Shown: one piece after another, positions 15,541-24,444 of the stretch | Numbering within the stretch: the first letter of the stretch is position 1 | How the letters are laid out: each line of letters begins with the position of its first letter | Assembly: GCF_014656195.1 (NCBI RefSeq) | Contig: NZ_BNBY01000019.1 | Span: 62,722 to 126,721, forward strand | DNA: 64,000 nt | DNA from: Kitasatospora xanthocidica | GTDB taxonomy: Bacteria; Actinomycetota; Actinomycetes; Streptomycetales; Streptomycetaceae | Reading direction: 5' to 3' | Translations under genes and position numbers: made by a program | Notes under the pieces: generated by a model | Seen by the model: only the letters and a program-made list of their open reading frames with translations | What the model was told of the DNA's origin: nothing | Database searches by the model: none

Positions 15541-16844
15541 CACCCGAGGCCGCCGACGGCCCGCCGGTCGCCGAATCGGCGCGGCGGGCCGTCGAGGCCG
15601 TCTGGCGGATCGAGTCCGCACGGATCGTCGGTGCGCTGGCCCGCTACACGGGGGACTTCGCGCTCGCCGAGGACGTCGCGCAGGAGGCGCTCGCGGAGGC
15701 GCTCGTCGCCTGGTCGCGCGACGGGGCGCCGGCCAGTCCGGTGGGCTGGCTGCTGGCGACCGCCCGGCGGCGGGCCATCGACGCCTTCCGCCGCAGGTCG
15801 GCGCTCGACGAGCGGTACGCCGCGCTCGCCGGCCCGCTGGCCGACGGCGAACTCAGCTCGGGCGCGGCCGGCGCGCCCGAGCGGGCCGACGACCTGCCGT
15901 GGGACCCCGACCGGGTCGACGACGACGTCCTCGCGCTCATGTTCACCGCCTGCCACCCGGTGCTCTCGCCCGAGGCCCGGGTGGCCCTCACCCTGCGCGT
16001 GGTGGCCGGGCTGTCCAGCGAGGAGATCGCCCGCGCCTTCCTCGTGCCCGTACCGACCGTCCAGGCCCGGATCACCCGGGCGAAGAAGACCATCGCCGCG
16101 GCGCACGTCCCGTTCGAGCTGCCGCCGCCCGAGGACCGGCGCGAGCGGCTCGGCGCCGTCCTGAGCGTCCTGTACGTCATCTTCACGGAGGGCTCGACGG
16201 CCACGGCCGGCGAGGACCTGCTGCGCGTCGACCTCGCGTACGAGGCCGTGCGGCTGGCCCGGATGCTGGCCGCCCTGCTGCCCGCCGAGCCGGAGGTGTA
16301 CGGCCAGCTCGCGCTGTTCGAACTCACCGCCGCGCGCTTCCCGGCCCGCACCGGGCCCGACGGAGAGGCGGTGCTCCTGGAGGACCAGGACCGCCGCCGG
16401 TGGGACCGCTCGGCGATCCGCCGGGGCCTGGCCGCGCTCGGCCGGGCCTCGACCCTCGGGCGGGGCCTCGGACCGTACGGTCTGCAGGCCTCGATCGCCG
16501 CCTGCCACGCGACGGCGCCCTCGGTACGGGAGACCGACTGGGAGCGCGTCGTGCTCCTCTACGAGGCGCTCGGCCGGGTGGCCCCCTCACCCGTCGTCGA
16601 GCTCAACCGGGCCGTGGCCGTCGCGATGGCGAGCGGGCCGGAGCAGGCGCTGCGCACGGTCGACGAACTGGCCGTCTCCGGCCGCCTGTCGGGGTCGCAC
16701 CTGCTCCCGACCGTACGCGGCGAACTGCTCACCCGGCTCGGCCGCACCGCCGAGGCCCGGGCCGAGCTGGAACTCGCCGCCCGGCTGTGCCGCAACACCC
16801 GCGAGCGGTCCGTACTGCTGCGCAAGGCGGCCGCGCTGGGGTGA
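15537..16844 (+). CDS. ECF42-group RNA polymerase sigma factor
   Basis: A 435-residue ECF sigma factor. Region 2 is at about residues 18-85 (GDFALAEDVAQEALAEALVAW, then GWLLATARRRAIDAFRR). Region 4 is near 125-185 (LTLRVVAGLSSEEIARAFL, TVQARITRAKKTI). A long C-terminal extension of about 230 residues follows, with helical TPR-like pairs and the family stretch YVIFTEGSTATAG. This size and the coupled DGPF gene are diagnostic of group ECF42, which has no anti-sigma factor; the extension is thought to be needed for activity. The GTG at 15537 is chosen because of the GTGA overlap. Confidence 0.92.
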   Translation: MTPEAADGPPVAESARRAVEAVWRIESARIVGALARYTGDFALAEDVAQEALAEALVAWSRDGAPASPVGWLLATARRRAIDAFRRRSALDERYAALAGPLADGELSSGAAGAPERADDLPWDPDRVDDDVLALMFTACHPVLSPEARVALTLRVVAGLSSEEIARAFLVPVPTVQARITRAKKTIAAAHVPFELPPPEDRRERLGAVLSVLYVIFTEGSTATAGEDLLRVDLAYEAVRLARMLAALLPAEPEVYGQLALFELTAARFPARTGPDGEAVLLEDQDRRRWDRSAIRRGLAALGRASTLGRGLGPYGLQASIAACHATAPSVRETDWERVVLLYEALGRVAPSPVVELNRAVAVAMASGPEQALRTVDELAVSGRLSGSHLLPTVRGELLTRLGRTAEARAELELAARLCRNTRERSVLLRKAAALG

Positions 16845-16931
16845 CGTCCTCGTGGGGCGGCCCCGGCGGACCGCCGGGGCCGGCCACGGCCCCCGAGGAC
16901 CCGTTGTTCACGCGTCACAGGTGGGCGCCGT

Positions 16932-17110
16932 TCACACGGCGGCGCGCGCCTGGTCGAGGTCCACGACCTCACCGTCAGGCCCGAACTGGTCCAGGTCGCC
17001 GCCCGGCGCCTCGATGCGTCCGGCGGCGGCCGGACCGCCGGCCTTCACCGGGTCGAACCCGGCCGCCCGGATCAGCCGCTCGGCCGTCGCCGCGGCGCGC
17101 TCGCGATCGC
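16932..17110 (-). pseudogene. C-terminal remnant of an F420/NADPH-type oxidoreductase
   Basis: On the minus strand, AERLIRAAGFDPVKAGG is followed by GRIEAPGGDLDQFGPDGEVV and a stop at 16932-16934. This matches the tail of NAD(P)-binding F420-dependent NADP reductase-like proteins. No Rossmann half remains; upstream reading degenerates into Arg-rich noise. The rest of 16845-17416 shows no gene except the small frame at 17417. Confidence 0.5.
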
Positions 17111-17416
17111 GTCCTGCACGGAGGCGGCGCGGGCGAGCGGCGCGGGCGAGCGGCCCTAGCTCGTCCGCGAGTTGAACTTTTCGTGGCGCGGATTGGTCAC
17201 CCGCACGGGCGCGCCGCCCGGTCGGCAGCCGACGCCGCTTCCGCCGCAGGACCGAGGGGCTGCCCCGGGCTCGGTGTCCGGCAGGACGACGGATCGGACG
17301 GGACCGGACAGGCGAATCAGCACCAACGCTTGGGTGTGTCCCCGGTCCGAGGGCGCCGAGCGGCCCGCCGACCGGCGGATGCTGGGGGCTTCACCCCCTC
17401 GCTGGAAGGCACCGTC

Positions 17417-17512
17417 ATGAACGAACCGCACCCCGTCATCCCGCGGTACCGGCGCTCCGGTGCCGTCGCCGCCGTCCCGGCGCGGCCGCGGAGCCTGGCG
17501 GGCACGCGGTGA
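17417..17512 (+). CDS. Possible 31-residue leader coupled to an SDR
   Basis: A short frame from an ATG, behind GGAAGG, ends MNEPHPVIPRYRRSG... with its TGA overlapping the GTG start of the SDR gene (GTGA). The peptide has no recognisable domain. The overlap suggests translational coupling rather than an independent protein. Confidence 0.35.
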   Translation: MNEPHPVIPRYRRSGAVAAVPARPRSLAGTR

Positions 17513-18315
17513 GCGCGGCCCGCTTCGACCTGGGGCTCGCCGGGCAGCGCGTCGTGGTCACCGGCGCCGGCCGCGGTATCGGGCTCGCCGTCACCGAGGG
17601 CTTCCTGGCCGCCGGGGCCCGGGTGGTCGCCGGGAGCCGGGGACGCACCGACGCGCTGGACGAGCTGATCCGGCAGGGTGCCGAGCTGACCGTCGTGGAG
17701 GTCGACCTCGCCACGCCCGAGGGCCCCGCCGAGCTGGTCGCCGCCGCGGTCGCCGCGCACGGGGGCGTCGACGTCCTGGTGAACAACGTCGGCGCGGTCC
17801 GGCCCCGACTCGACGGCTTCTCCGCCATCACCGACGCGGACTGGGACTGGACGCTCACCCTCAACCTCATGACGGCGGTACGGGCCACCCGTGCCGCGCT
17901 GCCGCACCTGACCGCCGCCGGCGACGGCAGGATCGTCACCGTCTCCTCCCTCAACGCGCGGCTGCCCGACCCGCTGGTCCTCGACTACAGCGCCGCCAAG
18001 GGCGCCCTCACCAACTTCTGCAAGGCGCTGTCCAAGCAAGTCGGGCCGCAGGGCGTCCGCGTCAACTGCGTGAGCCCCGGCCCGGTCGAGACCGCGCTGT
18101 GGAAGGGCGCCGAAGGCATGGCCGCGACCGTCGGCCACCGTCTCGGCGTCGATCCGGACGAAGTCGCCAGGAACGCCGGGGCCCAGGCCGCGACCGGCCG
18201 CTTCACCAGGCCGACCGAGGTCGCCGACCTCGTCCTGTTCCTCGCCAGCCCCCGCTCCGGCAACGTCACCGGCGCGGACTTCGTCATCGACGGCGGCATG
18301 ATCGACGGCCTCTGA
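17509..18315 (+). CDS. Short-chain dehydrogenase/reductase
   Basis: A 268-residue classical SDR. The cofactor motif is TGAGRGIG (about residues 19-26). NNVGAVRPR stands in the NNAG position, with a catalytic Ser in VTVSSLNAR and the Tyr-x3-Lys motif in YSAAKGALTNF. The C-terminal IDGGMIDGL is typical of the FabG-like group. The substrate is unknown. It begins with a GTG overlapping a 31-residue upstream frame. It stands alone between pseudogene remnants. An ordinary intact enzyme is expected. Confidence 0.9.
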   Translation: MSAARFDLGLAGQRVVVTGAGRGIGLAVTEGFLAAGARVVAGSRGRTDALDELIRQGAELTVVEVDLATPEGPAELVAAAVAAHGGVDVLVNNVGAVRPRLDGFSAITDADWDWTLTLNLMTAVRATRAALPHLTAAGDGRIVTVSSLNARLPDPLVLDYSAAKGALTNFCKALSKQVGPQGVRVNCVSPGPVETALWKGAEGMAATVGHRLGVDPDEVARNAGAQAATGRFTRPTEVADLVLFLASPRSGNVTGADFVIDGGMIDGL

Positions 18316-18759
18316 CCCCGCGCGGCATCAACCGCCACCGGAACCGCACCGCGAACACCCCCGCCGCACTCCGCTCGATCCGCGTCACCCGCCCCGACCG
18401 CGCCCCGGTCCACGTGACCGACTCCAGGAGCCCGCACTTCTTCACGCTGGAGTGCGGTGCCTTCGCGGTCGCGGTGCCCCGGAGCGGGTCAGGCGCTTCT
18501 GCACCCGCGCCGCCGCCGGGGCGTTCCTCCGACCCGTCCCGTCGACGTCGGCGGGATCGCCGACGACGCCCTGTCACTGCCCCGGGTCCAAGTGATCGAC
18601 CTGATCAACACCGCCTATCGGGAGTCGGGTATGCGGGCCTTCCACTGACGCCGGTCCGGTCGGCTCTCGGGATCCCGCTCACCGCCATCAGCGCGCGGAC
18701 GTCGGCCGTGACCTCGCCGAGGCCCCAACTCACGGGCTCCGCCCCGTCCGTGTGCCGGA
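18316..18759. other. Intergenic stretch with a possible C-terminal scrap
   Basis: No intact gene. A plus-strand frame ending at 18648 reads DVGGIADDALSLPRVQVIDL followed by INTAYRESGMRAFH and looks protein-like only over its last 34 residues. It may be the tail of a lost gene. The remainder shows nothing. Confidence 0.3.
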
Positions 18760-20865
18760 TCACCCGCCCGTGGCCCCGGCCGCCTGCGGCAGCGGCAGGA
18801 CCCGGGCGACGAGGAGGGCGATGTCGTCGTTGCCGCCGCGGTGGCGGAGGGCGCCGAGGAGGAGGTCGCAGGTCTCCTCCGGGGATCTGCGGGGCCCGCC
18901 GAGGAGGTCGGTGAGGGCCGCGAGCCGTACGTCGATGTCGTGGTCCCGGGTCTCCACCAACCCGTCGGTGTAGAAGACGACTTCGTCCCCGGTCGCGAGG
19001 TCGACCGGGGTGTCGTCGAAGGCGACGCCGCCGACGCCCAGGGGTGCGCCGGTCGGCAGGTCGAGCAGGGCCGGCGGGCGGCCCAAGCGGGTGTGGACCG
19101 GGGGCAGGTGACCGGCGTTGGCGATGCGGCAGCGGTGGTGGCGGGGATCGTAGAGGGCGTAGACGCAGGTGGCGATGGATTCCCCGAGGCCGGCGGCGAT
19201 CCGGTCCAGGTGGGTCAGCACGGCGGCGGGCTCCAGGTCGAGGCCGGCCAGCGTCCGTGCCGCCGTACGGAGTTGGCCCATCGTGGCGGCGGCGGTGATG
19301 CCGCTGCCCATCACGTCGCCGACGACCAGGGCCGTCCGGTCCGCGGGCAGCGGGATGACGTCGAACCAGTCGCCGCCGACCTCGCCGACGCCGGGGGCCG
19401 GCTGGTAGCGGTAGGCGACCTCCAGCCCGGGCGGCTGCGGCGGCGGGCCGGGCAGCAGGTGCCGTTGGAGGGCGAGCGCGGCGTGGCGCTGGCGCTGGTA
19501 CCAGCGGGCGTTGTCGATGGCGACGGCGGCGCGGGCGGCCAGTTCACCGGCCAGGACCACGTCGTCGTGGTCGAACGGCTGCTCGGTGCGGGCGCGTTTG
19601 AGGTCGAGTGCGCCCAGGACCCGGCCGCGGGCGCGCAGCGGCACGGCCAGGTAGGAGTGGATCCCGGCCTGGCGGAGCAGTTCCACGCCCTCCTCGTCGC
19701 GGGCGATGCGGGGCAGGTCACGGTCGGTGACGTGGGCCAGCAGGACCGGACGGCCGGTCCGGACGCAGCGGGCGACCAGCCGGGTCGCGTCGTAGCGGGC
19801 GATCTCCCCGACCGGGTCGGCGGCCTCGGCGGCGGGCGTGGGGTGGGCGGCCTTGACCGCGAGGGCCCGGAACAGGGCCGGGCGGTTGCGGTCCGTCGTC
19901 GGCTCGCTGTCGGTCAGGACGTCCTCCAGGATGTCGACGGCCGCGATGTCGGCGAACTCCGGCACCAGGACGTCGGCGAGCTCGCGGGCGGTCACATCGA
20001 GGTCGAGCGTGGTGCCGATCCGCTCGGAGGCGTCGGCGATCACGGTGAGGCGTCGCCGGGCCGCCGCCGCGGCACTGGCCGCCCGGTGCTGCTCGGTGAC
20101 GTCGAGGACCGAGACGGCGACGCCGAGCACCCGGTGGGCGGGGTCCTCCAGCCGGTAGAAGGACCCCGACCACGCGTGTTCGACCCCCGGGTCGGCGGGG
20201 GTGCGTCCGGTGGTGAACTGGTTCAGCAGCGGCCTCCCGGTGGCCAGCACCTCCCGCATGGCCGCCTCGATGGCCGCGGTGTCCAGGAACGGCAGGGCCT
20301 CCCGGACGGTACGGCCCAGGCACTCGGCGGCGGGCAGGCCGTTGATGCGCTCCAGCGCCGGGTTGACCAGGACGAAGCGCAGGTCGGTGTCCATCAGCGA
20401 CAGCCCGATGGGCGACTGCTCCACCAGGCGCAGCGACAGCGCGAGGTCCCGCTCCAGGCGCCGCAGCGTGGCCTGGTCCGAGGCCAGGCCGAGCGCGTAG
20501 AACCGGCCGTGCTCGTCCTCCAGGCGCATGTTCCGGAACTCGGCGAGCAGCGTGGACCCGTCCTTGCGCCGCACCGGGAAGACCCCGGCCCACGCCCCGC
20601 CGCCGGCCATCACCCGCGCGAACAGCTCCAGCACCAGGTCCAGGTGCCGCTCGTCGACCAGCACCCGGGCGGCAGGGCGCCCGAGCGCCTCGGCCGCCGG
20701 ATAGCCGAACAGCTCCTCGGCCTGCGGACTCCACAGCGCGATCCGCCCCTCCGCGTCCAGCACCACCGCGGCGACGCCCAGGACGTCCAGCAGGCCGCCG
20801 GCCTGCATCGCCGGATCCCGCCCCGGCGGCGCGGCACCCGGCTGCCCCGCGTGTCCGGCTCCCAT
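18760..20865 (-). CDS. PAS-PAS-GAF-PP2C (SpoIIE-type) phosphatase
   Basis: A 701-residue soluble multidomain phosphatase. Two PAS domains occupy about residues 25-150 (AVVLDAEGRIALWSPQAEEL) and 155-285 (IGLSLMDTDLRFVLVNPALE). A GAF domain covers about 305-470. A SpoIIE/RsbU-like PP2C domain follows, with GGDWFDVIPL, LVVGDVMGSG and DEVVFYTDGLVE carrying the metal-binding Asp residues. Such proteins dephosphorylate anti-anti-sigma factors and so feed into stress sigma control. No HATPase domain is fused, unlike many streptomycete relatives. The ATG at 20865 follows GGAGGAGG; the longer frame upstream is unsupported. Confidence 0.92.
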   Translation of the reverse strand: MGAGHAGQPGAAPPGRDPAMQAGGLLDVLGVAAVVLDAEGRIALWSPQAEELFGYPAAEALGRPAARVLVDERHLDLVLELFARVMAGGGAWAGVFPVRRKDGSTLLAEFRNMRLEDEHGRFYALGLASDQATLRRLERDLALSLRLVEQSPIGLSLMDTDLRFVLVNPALERINGLPAAECLGRTVREALPFLDTAAIEAAMREVLATGRPLLNQFTTGRTPADPGVEHAWSGSFYRLEDPAHRVLGVAVSVLDVTEQHRAASAAAAARRRLTVIADASERIGTTLDLDVTARELADVLVPEFADIAAVDILEDVLTDSEPTTDRNRPALFRALAVKAAHPTPAAEAADPVGEIARYDATRLVARCVRTGRPVLLAHVTDRDLPRIARDEEGVELLRQAGIHSYLAVPLRARGRVLGALDLKRARTEQPFDHDDVVLAGELAARAAVAIDNARWYQRQRHAALALQRHLLPGPPPQPPGLEVAYRYQPAPGVGEVGGDWFDVIPLPADRTALVVGDVMGSGITAAATMGQLRTAARTLAGLDLEPAAVLTHLDRIAAGLGESIATCVYALYDPRHHRCRIANAGHLPPVHTRLGRPPALLDLPTGAPLGVGGVAFDDTPVDLATGDEVVFYTDGLVETRDHDIDVRLAALTDLLGGPRRSPEETCDLLLGALRHRGGNDDIALLVARVLPLPQAAGATGG

Positions 20866-21075
20866 CCGGCCACCTCCTCCCGCCACGCTCGAAGGGTCGG
20901 ATCCACTCCATCGTCCCGCCTCGAACCCCGACCGCCAGCCGGGCGGATCCGGCCCGCGGGCGGACCTGGCCTTCGGGCCCCACTCCCCCGTGCCGCACAG
21001 CGCGCGGGCCGGGCCGGACGGGCGGGTTGCCGCATCACCGTCCGGCCGGTCCCGGCGGGCACTATCCTCGGGTGC

Positions 21076-21456
21076 ATGCCGAGCCCTGATGCGCTGCTTG
21101 TCGACATCGCCGCCATGGTGGAGTCCGAGCGCAGCAACCAGATGCCCCTGACCGTGGTCGTCCCGGGAGCGGTCATCACCGGCCGTCTGGCGCCGGAACG
21201 CCTGTGGCACGAGCGGGTGGCCGAAGTCCTGGCCGCCTCCGACCACCTGAAGCCCTTCGCCGCGCTGTTCACGGCACCCGCCGCCGAGGGCGGAGAGACG
21301 GGTCCGCGCCCCGGCCGCCCCACCCACCTGCACCTGCACGTCGCCCGCATCCTCCAGGGCAGCTACGGCCTGCCGCACACCGGGGGCATGTACCGCATCG
21401 CCATCGCCGACGTGAGCAGCTGGACCGTGGGAGACCTCAGCTACTCCGACCAGTGA
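21076..21456 (+). CDS. Small conserved protein, possibly GvpU-like
   Basis: A 126-residue soluble protein, MPSPDALLVDIAAMVESERS, followed by PLTVVVPGAVITGRLAPERLWHERVAEVL, whose beta-strand then helix layout recalls the gas-vesicle accessory GvpU family. No other gvp gene is nearby, so this is only a resemblance. It is divergent from the PP2C phosphatase, with about 210 bases between. A strong terminator hairpin at 21463-21498 begins 7 bases after the stop, suggesting a monocistronic unit. Confidence 0.6.
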   Translation: MPSPDALLVDIAAMVESERSNQMPLTVVVPGAVITGRLAPERLWHERVAEVLAASDHLKPFAALFTAPAAEGGETGPRPGRPTHLHLHVARILQGSYGLPHTGGMYRIAIADVSSWTVGDLSYSDQ

Positions 21457-21462
21457 CACCTC

Positions 21463-21498
21463 GGCCGCCGGCCCCCACCCGGGCGCGGGCCGGCGGCC
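21463..21498. terminator. Terminator hairpin
   Basis: Perfect 12-base arms GGCCGCCGGCCC and GGGCCGGCGGCC enclose a 12-base loop, immediately after the stop at 21456. Confidence 0.75.
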
Positions 21499-21635
21499 GC
21501 ACCCGCGCCCGGGCGAGGCGCCGGAGTGATCTGTTCGAATCGTCCGGGTGAGGGGCCGGGGCACGACGACCGGAGGCAGCAGCGGAGGGGATACGGGAGA
21601 CACCCCTGCTCGTCCCCGTTCCCCCGGAGGAAGCG

Positions 21636-22469
21636 TTGAGAAGAACGCGAGCCCTGACCGTACTGATCGCCCTGATCCTCTCCCTCGCGGCGCCGCCCGC
21701 CGCCGCCCGGGAGTCCGGCCCTCCCCCGGCGCGCCCGCCCGCCGCGCCGGCGGAGGTACTCACCCAGGTCATCGGTGATCCGGTGGCCGTGCCCCGGAGC
21801 AACGTCCACGTCTTCTACGAAGCGAGCGTGACCTGCCCGGCCGGGCAGACCCCGACCGGCGGCGGACCGAAGGTCTCCCCCTACGACAACCCGCTGGAGA
21901 TGATCAGCTCCTACCCCCGCGGCAACGGCTGGGTCGTCACAGTGGACGGCGGATCGGACGTCGACGCGACCCTGTGGGCGACGGTGATCTGTTCCACGGA
22001 GCCGCACACCCAGGTCTCCAACGGGCCCGTCACGATTGCGCCGCAGAGCGAGGGCGGCCTCTCGGCGACCTGCCCGGCCGGCCAGTACGCCACCGGGGGC
22101 GGCGGGCTCGTCGACCTCGGAGTCGTCCATGTCTACGAGTCCTTCGCCGGCGGGAACGAGGCGAACGACCGCTGGACCTACTACATCAACAACCCGGCCG
22201 GTAGGCCCCTGGAGTTGAGGCCCTTCGTGATCTGCTCGACCTCGCCCCATCACCACTACTGGGGCGACGGCACGAAGCTCCCCTTCTCCCACGGGACCGC
22301 CCACGACCTGAAGTACTGCCCGTCGGGCACGGTCACCGGCGGAGGCGCGCTCGCCATCGGAACGGCGGTCTACGAGTCCAGCTTCTGGGGCAACGGCTGG
22401 CTGGCCCAAGCCGTGAACTACTCGGGGGACCATCCGGAAGTGCGCGCGAACGTGGTCTGCAAGGACTGA
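21636..22469 (+). CDS. Secreted protein with three CPAG/TGGG repeats, TTG start
   Basis: A 277-residue exported protein. A Sec-type signal sequence occupies about residues 1-25 (ALTVLIALILSLAAPPAAARE). The mature protein repeats a unit three times: CPAGQTPTGGG, CPAGQYATGGGG and CPSGTVTGGG. Each is followed by a strand with VYES or a similar aromatic, then a wx-rich strand ending in VICST or VVCKD, so each repeat has a likely disulphide pair. The start codon is TTG, placed 6 bases behind CGGAGGAAG; no ATG or GTG fits. The function is unknown; extracellular beta-repeat proteins of this type are common in streptomycetes. Confidence 0.82.
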   Translation: MRRTRALTVLIALILSLAAPPAAARESGPPPARPPAAPAEVLTQVIGDPVAVPRSNVHVFYEASVTCPAGQTPTGGGPKVSPYDNPLEMISSYPRGNGWVVTVDGGSDVDATLWATVICSTEPHTQVSNGPVTIAPQSEGGLSATCPAGQYATGGGGLVDLGVVHVYESFAGGNEANDRWTYYINNPAGRPLELRPFVICSTSPHHHYWGDGTKLPFSHGTAHDLKYCPSGTVTGGGALAIGTAVYESSFWGNGWLAQAVNYSGDHPEVRANVVCKD

Positions 22470-22485
22470 GTCGAACGGATCGATA

Positions 22486-22581
22486 CGGAGTGGGAAGTCA
22501 GCGGATCCGACGTCCCACTCCGTCGTTGAAGCCCGTCATCAGCACATGAGACGGCCCGGCGGCGAGAGCGCCGCCGGGCCG
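22486..22581. terminator. Two hairpins between convergent genes
   Basis: The first stem pairs CGGAGTGGGA at 22486-22495 with TCCCACTCCG at 22513-22522. The second, with 13-base arms and a 4-base loop, spans 22552-22581. Together they separate genes ending at 22469 and 22598. Confidence 0.8.
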
Positions 22582-22597
22582 CTGGTGCGTCGTGCGG

Positions 22598-23416
22598 TCA
22601 CTCGCAGGCGACGCCGTCGCCGTCGCGGTCGAGTGCCGGGCGGTAGCCCGCGTCGCCCCGGTGCAGCGGGGCCGCCCCGGCCGCGCGGGCCGCGGCGCAG
22701 TTGGCGTAGTACGCCGCGCCGCCGCCGGAGGACGAACCGCCGCCGGTGCCAGCGCTGGTGGAGCCGCTGGTGGAGCCGCCCGAGGTCGTGCCGCCGGTCG
22801 TGGACCCACCCGAGCCACCGGTCGTCGAGCCCCCGCTCGTGGACCCTCCGCTCGTCGAGCCGCCGGTGGAGCTCTTGCCGGAGTGGGGTTCGCAGGCGAC
22901 GCCGTCGCCGTCCGCGTCGAGATCCGGGCGGTAGCCCGCGTCGCCGCGGTGCAGCGGGGCCGCTCCGGCCTTCTCGGCCGCCGTGCAGTTCTCGAAGTAG
23001 ACGGCGGTCGGCGCGGCCGGGGTGGGCGTCGGCGCCGGGGGCAGCACGGGGGGCGGAGTCGGGGTCGGGGTCGGCGTGGGCGTCGGGGTGGGCGTGGGCG
23101 TCGGGGTGGGCGTCGGGGTCGGCGTGAGCGTCGGGACCGGCGCCATCGCCGCGGCGGGCGTCGCGGTGGCCGCGGCCGGCTGGGCCGAGGTGCCGGGGTT
23201 GGGCTTCGGGTCCGCCAGGACTGCCGCCAGCCAGATCAGGCAGTAGATCCCGCCGATCACGCTGACCGCGATCTTCACGGGCCGCTGCCAGAGCGAGGTC
23301 CACACCAGCGCCAGACCGATGGGCGGCACGAAGAGCAGGGCGATGACGATCACCGCGGGTCGACGCCACCACGGGCGGGCGGGAGCGGCGGCCGGCGGCG
23401 GGTACGCGTAGGTCAT
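22598..23416 (-). CDS. Membrane protein with two Excalibur calcium-binding domains
   Basis: A 272-residue protein. A cytoplasmic Pro/Ala-rich tail is followed by two membrane helices at about residues 22-72 (VIVIALLFVPPIGLALVW and IAVSVIGGIYCLIWLAAVL). Next comes a long Thr-Pro repeat linker, a first Excalibur domain (YFENCTAAEKAGAAPLHRGD...DADGDGVACE), a Gly/Ser/Thr linker and a second Excalibur domain at the C-terminus. The DxDxDG calcium loops and paired cysteines are intact in both. It probably displays two calcium-binding modules outside the membrane. The DNA under the TP linker is a hexamer-like tandem repeat (about 23045-23130), prone to length change. Confidence 0.85.
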   Translation of the reverse strand: MTYAYPPPAAAPARPWWRRPAVIVIALLFVPPIGLALVWTSLWQRPVKIAVSVIGGIYCLIWLAAVLADPKPNPGTSAQPAAATATPAAAMAPVPTLTPTPTPTPTPTPTPTPTPTPTPTPPPVLPPAPTPTPAAPTAVYFENCTAAEKAGAAPLHRGDAGYRPDLDADGDGVACEPHSGKSSTGGSTSGGSTSGGSTTGGSGGSTTGGTTSGGSTSGSTSAGTGGGSSSGGGAAYYANCAAARAAGAAPLHRGDAGYRPALDRDGDGVACE

Positions 23417-23485
23417 TGCGCCATCAGATCACCGCCTGCACACCTCCCGAGCCAAAATAGATCACATTTCAACTACAACCGGGCC

Positions 23486-23542
23486 GGACTCCGTGCCCCG
23501 GCCGCCCGGTCCCCTGTGCCGGGCGGACGGGACACGGAGTCC
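23486..23542. terminator. Terminator of the MBL-fold gene
   Basis: GGACTCCGTG-type arms at 23486-23498 and 23529-23542 pair over 13-14 bases with one mismatch, with further pairing inside. It lies just downstream of the minus-strand stop at 23551. Confidence 0.7.
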
Positions 23543-23550
23543 AGTGGTCG

Positions 23551-24444
23551 TCAGGAGTGGGCTTCCGCCGGCCGTCCCTGTTCGAAGCGGAGGTAGCGTT
23601 CGACCGAGCGGGCCAGGACCCCGTTGCCGTCGGCGGCGACGACGCCGTCCCACCAGGCGCCGTAGATCCGCTCGAAGCGGTAGCCGCCGAGCAGTTCGCC
23701 GGCGGCGCGCACCGCGTCGGGGCGCTCCGGGATGTGGTTGGCGTAGCTGTACATGATGCTGACCCAGCGGCGGTCCGGGCAGACGTTGACGACGTCGCCG
23801 CTGAACAGCGCGCCCTCGCCGGTGCTGTCGTGCATGACCGTGCTGCCGGGGAAGTGCACGCCCGGGTTGATCAGCGTCAGTTCGTCGGTGAGCCGGTGGG
23901 TCCGTCCGTTCCAGAACCGGATGGCGGGGTCGGGGCGGGCGACCCACCGGCGGTCGGCCTCGTGCAGGTGGACGGGGGCGTCGAAGGCGTGGGCCCAGTC
24001 GACCATGGCGGAGTAGAAGTGCGGGTGGCTGACGGCGATCGCGCTGATGCCGCCGAGCGCCCGCACCTCCTCGATCATCGCGTCGTCGAGGTAGGGGACG
24101 CAGTCCCACAGCACGTTGCCGGAGGGGGTGCGCAGCAGCAGTGCGCGCTGGCCGATGGCGAAGGAGGGGGTGCAGCCGATGCCGAGGACGCCGGGGCCCT
24201 GTTCCTCGAAGCGGCCCTGGTGGCCCTCCTCCCGCAGCTCGGCCAGGCTGGTCCACCGCTGGCCGTCGGGCCTGACGTACTGGCGCTCGTCCAGGCAGAC
24301 CGGGCAGTCGGGGCGCGGGGCGGCGTACTGGGTACCGCAGGTGCGGCAGACGGGCAGGGTGAGGCCCGCGAGTTCGGTGCGGTCACTGAGGCTGCTGGGG
24401 CCATCGAGGCCGCTGGGGTCATTGGGGTCATTGGGGTCAGCCAC
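23551..24444 (-). CDS. MBL-fold-like hydrolase with N-terminal zinc ribbon
   Basis: A 297-residue protein. A four-cysteine ribbon occupies about residues 33-52 (VCRTCGTQY, CPVCLDE). It is followed by an MBL-like core with GIGCTPSFAIGQRALLL, AIAVSHPHFYSAMVDWAH in place of the HxHxDH motif, and an Asp in FSGDVVNV. The metal site therefore keeps only some ligands (SHPHFY) and may bind one metal or none. The GTG start overlaps the previous gene end by 8 bases. The Asp-Pro-Asn repeats at the N-terminus come from a 9-base DNA repeat, so the true start could be downstream. Pairing with an epimerase-like protein suggests a small two-gene pathway. Confidence 0.78.
   Translation of the reverse strand: MADPNDPNDPSGLDGPSSLSDRTELAGLTLPVCRTCGTQYAAPRPDCPVCLDERQYVRPDGQRWTSLAELREEGHQGRFEEQGPGVLGIGCTPSFAIGQRALLLRTPSGNVLWDCVPYLDDAMIEEVRALGGISAIAVSHPHFYSAMVDWAHAFDAPVHLHEADRRWVARPDPAIRFWNGRTHRLTDELTLINPGVHFPGSTVMHDSTGEGALFSGDVVNVCPDRRWVSIMYSYANHIPERPDAVRAAGELLGGYRFERIYGAWWDGVVAADGNGVLARSVERYLRFEQGRPAEAHS

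Noticed and set aside
18355-18480. A DUF397-like remnant in the gap after the SDR gene
   Set aside because: Only a short, weak resemblance; no start, no XRE partner and no continuous frame.
21076-21456. A gas-vesicle cluster around the GvpU-like protein
   Set aside because: No gvpA, gvpF/L or other gas-vesicle gene is found nearby.
23045-23130. GTGGGCGTCGGG-type tandem repeat considered as a CRISPR-like or regulatory repeat
   Set aside because: It is in frame and encodes the Thr-Pro linker of the Excalibur protein.
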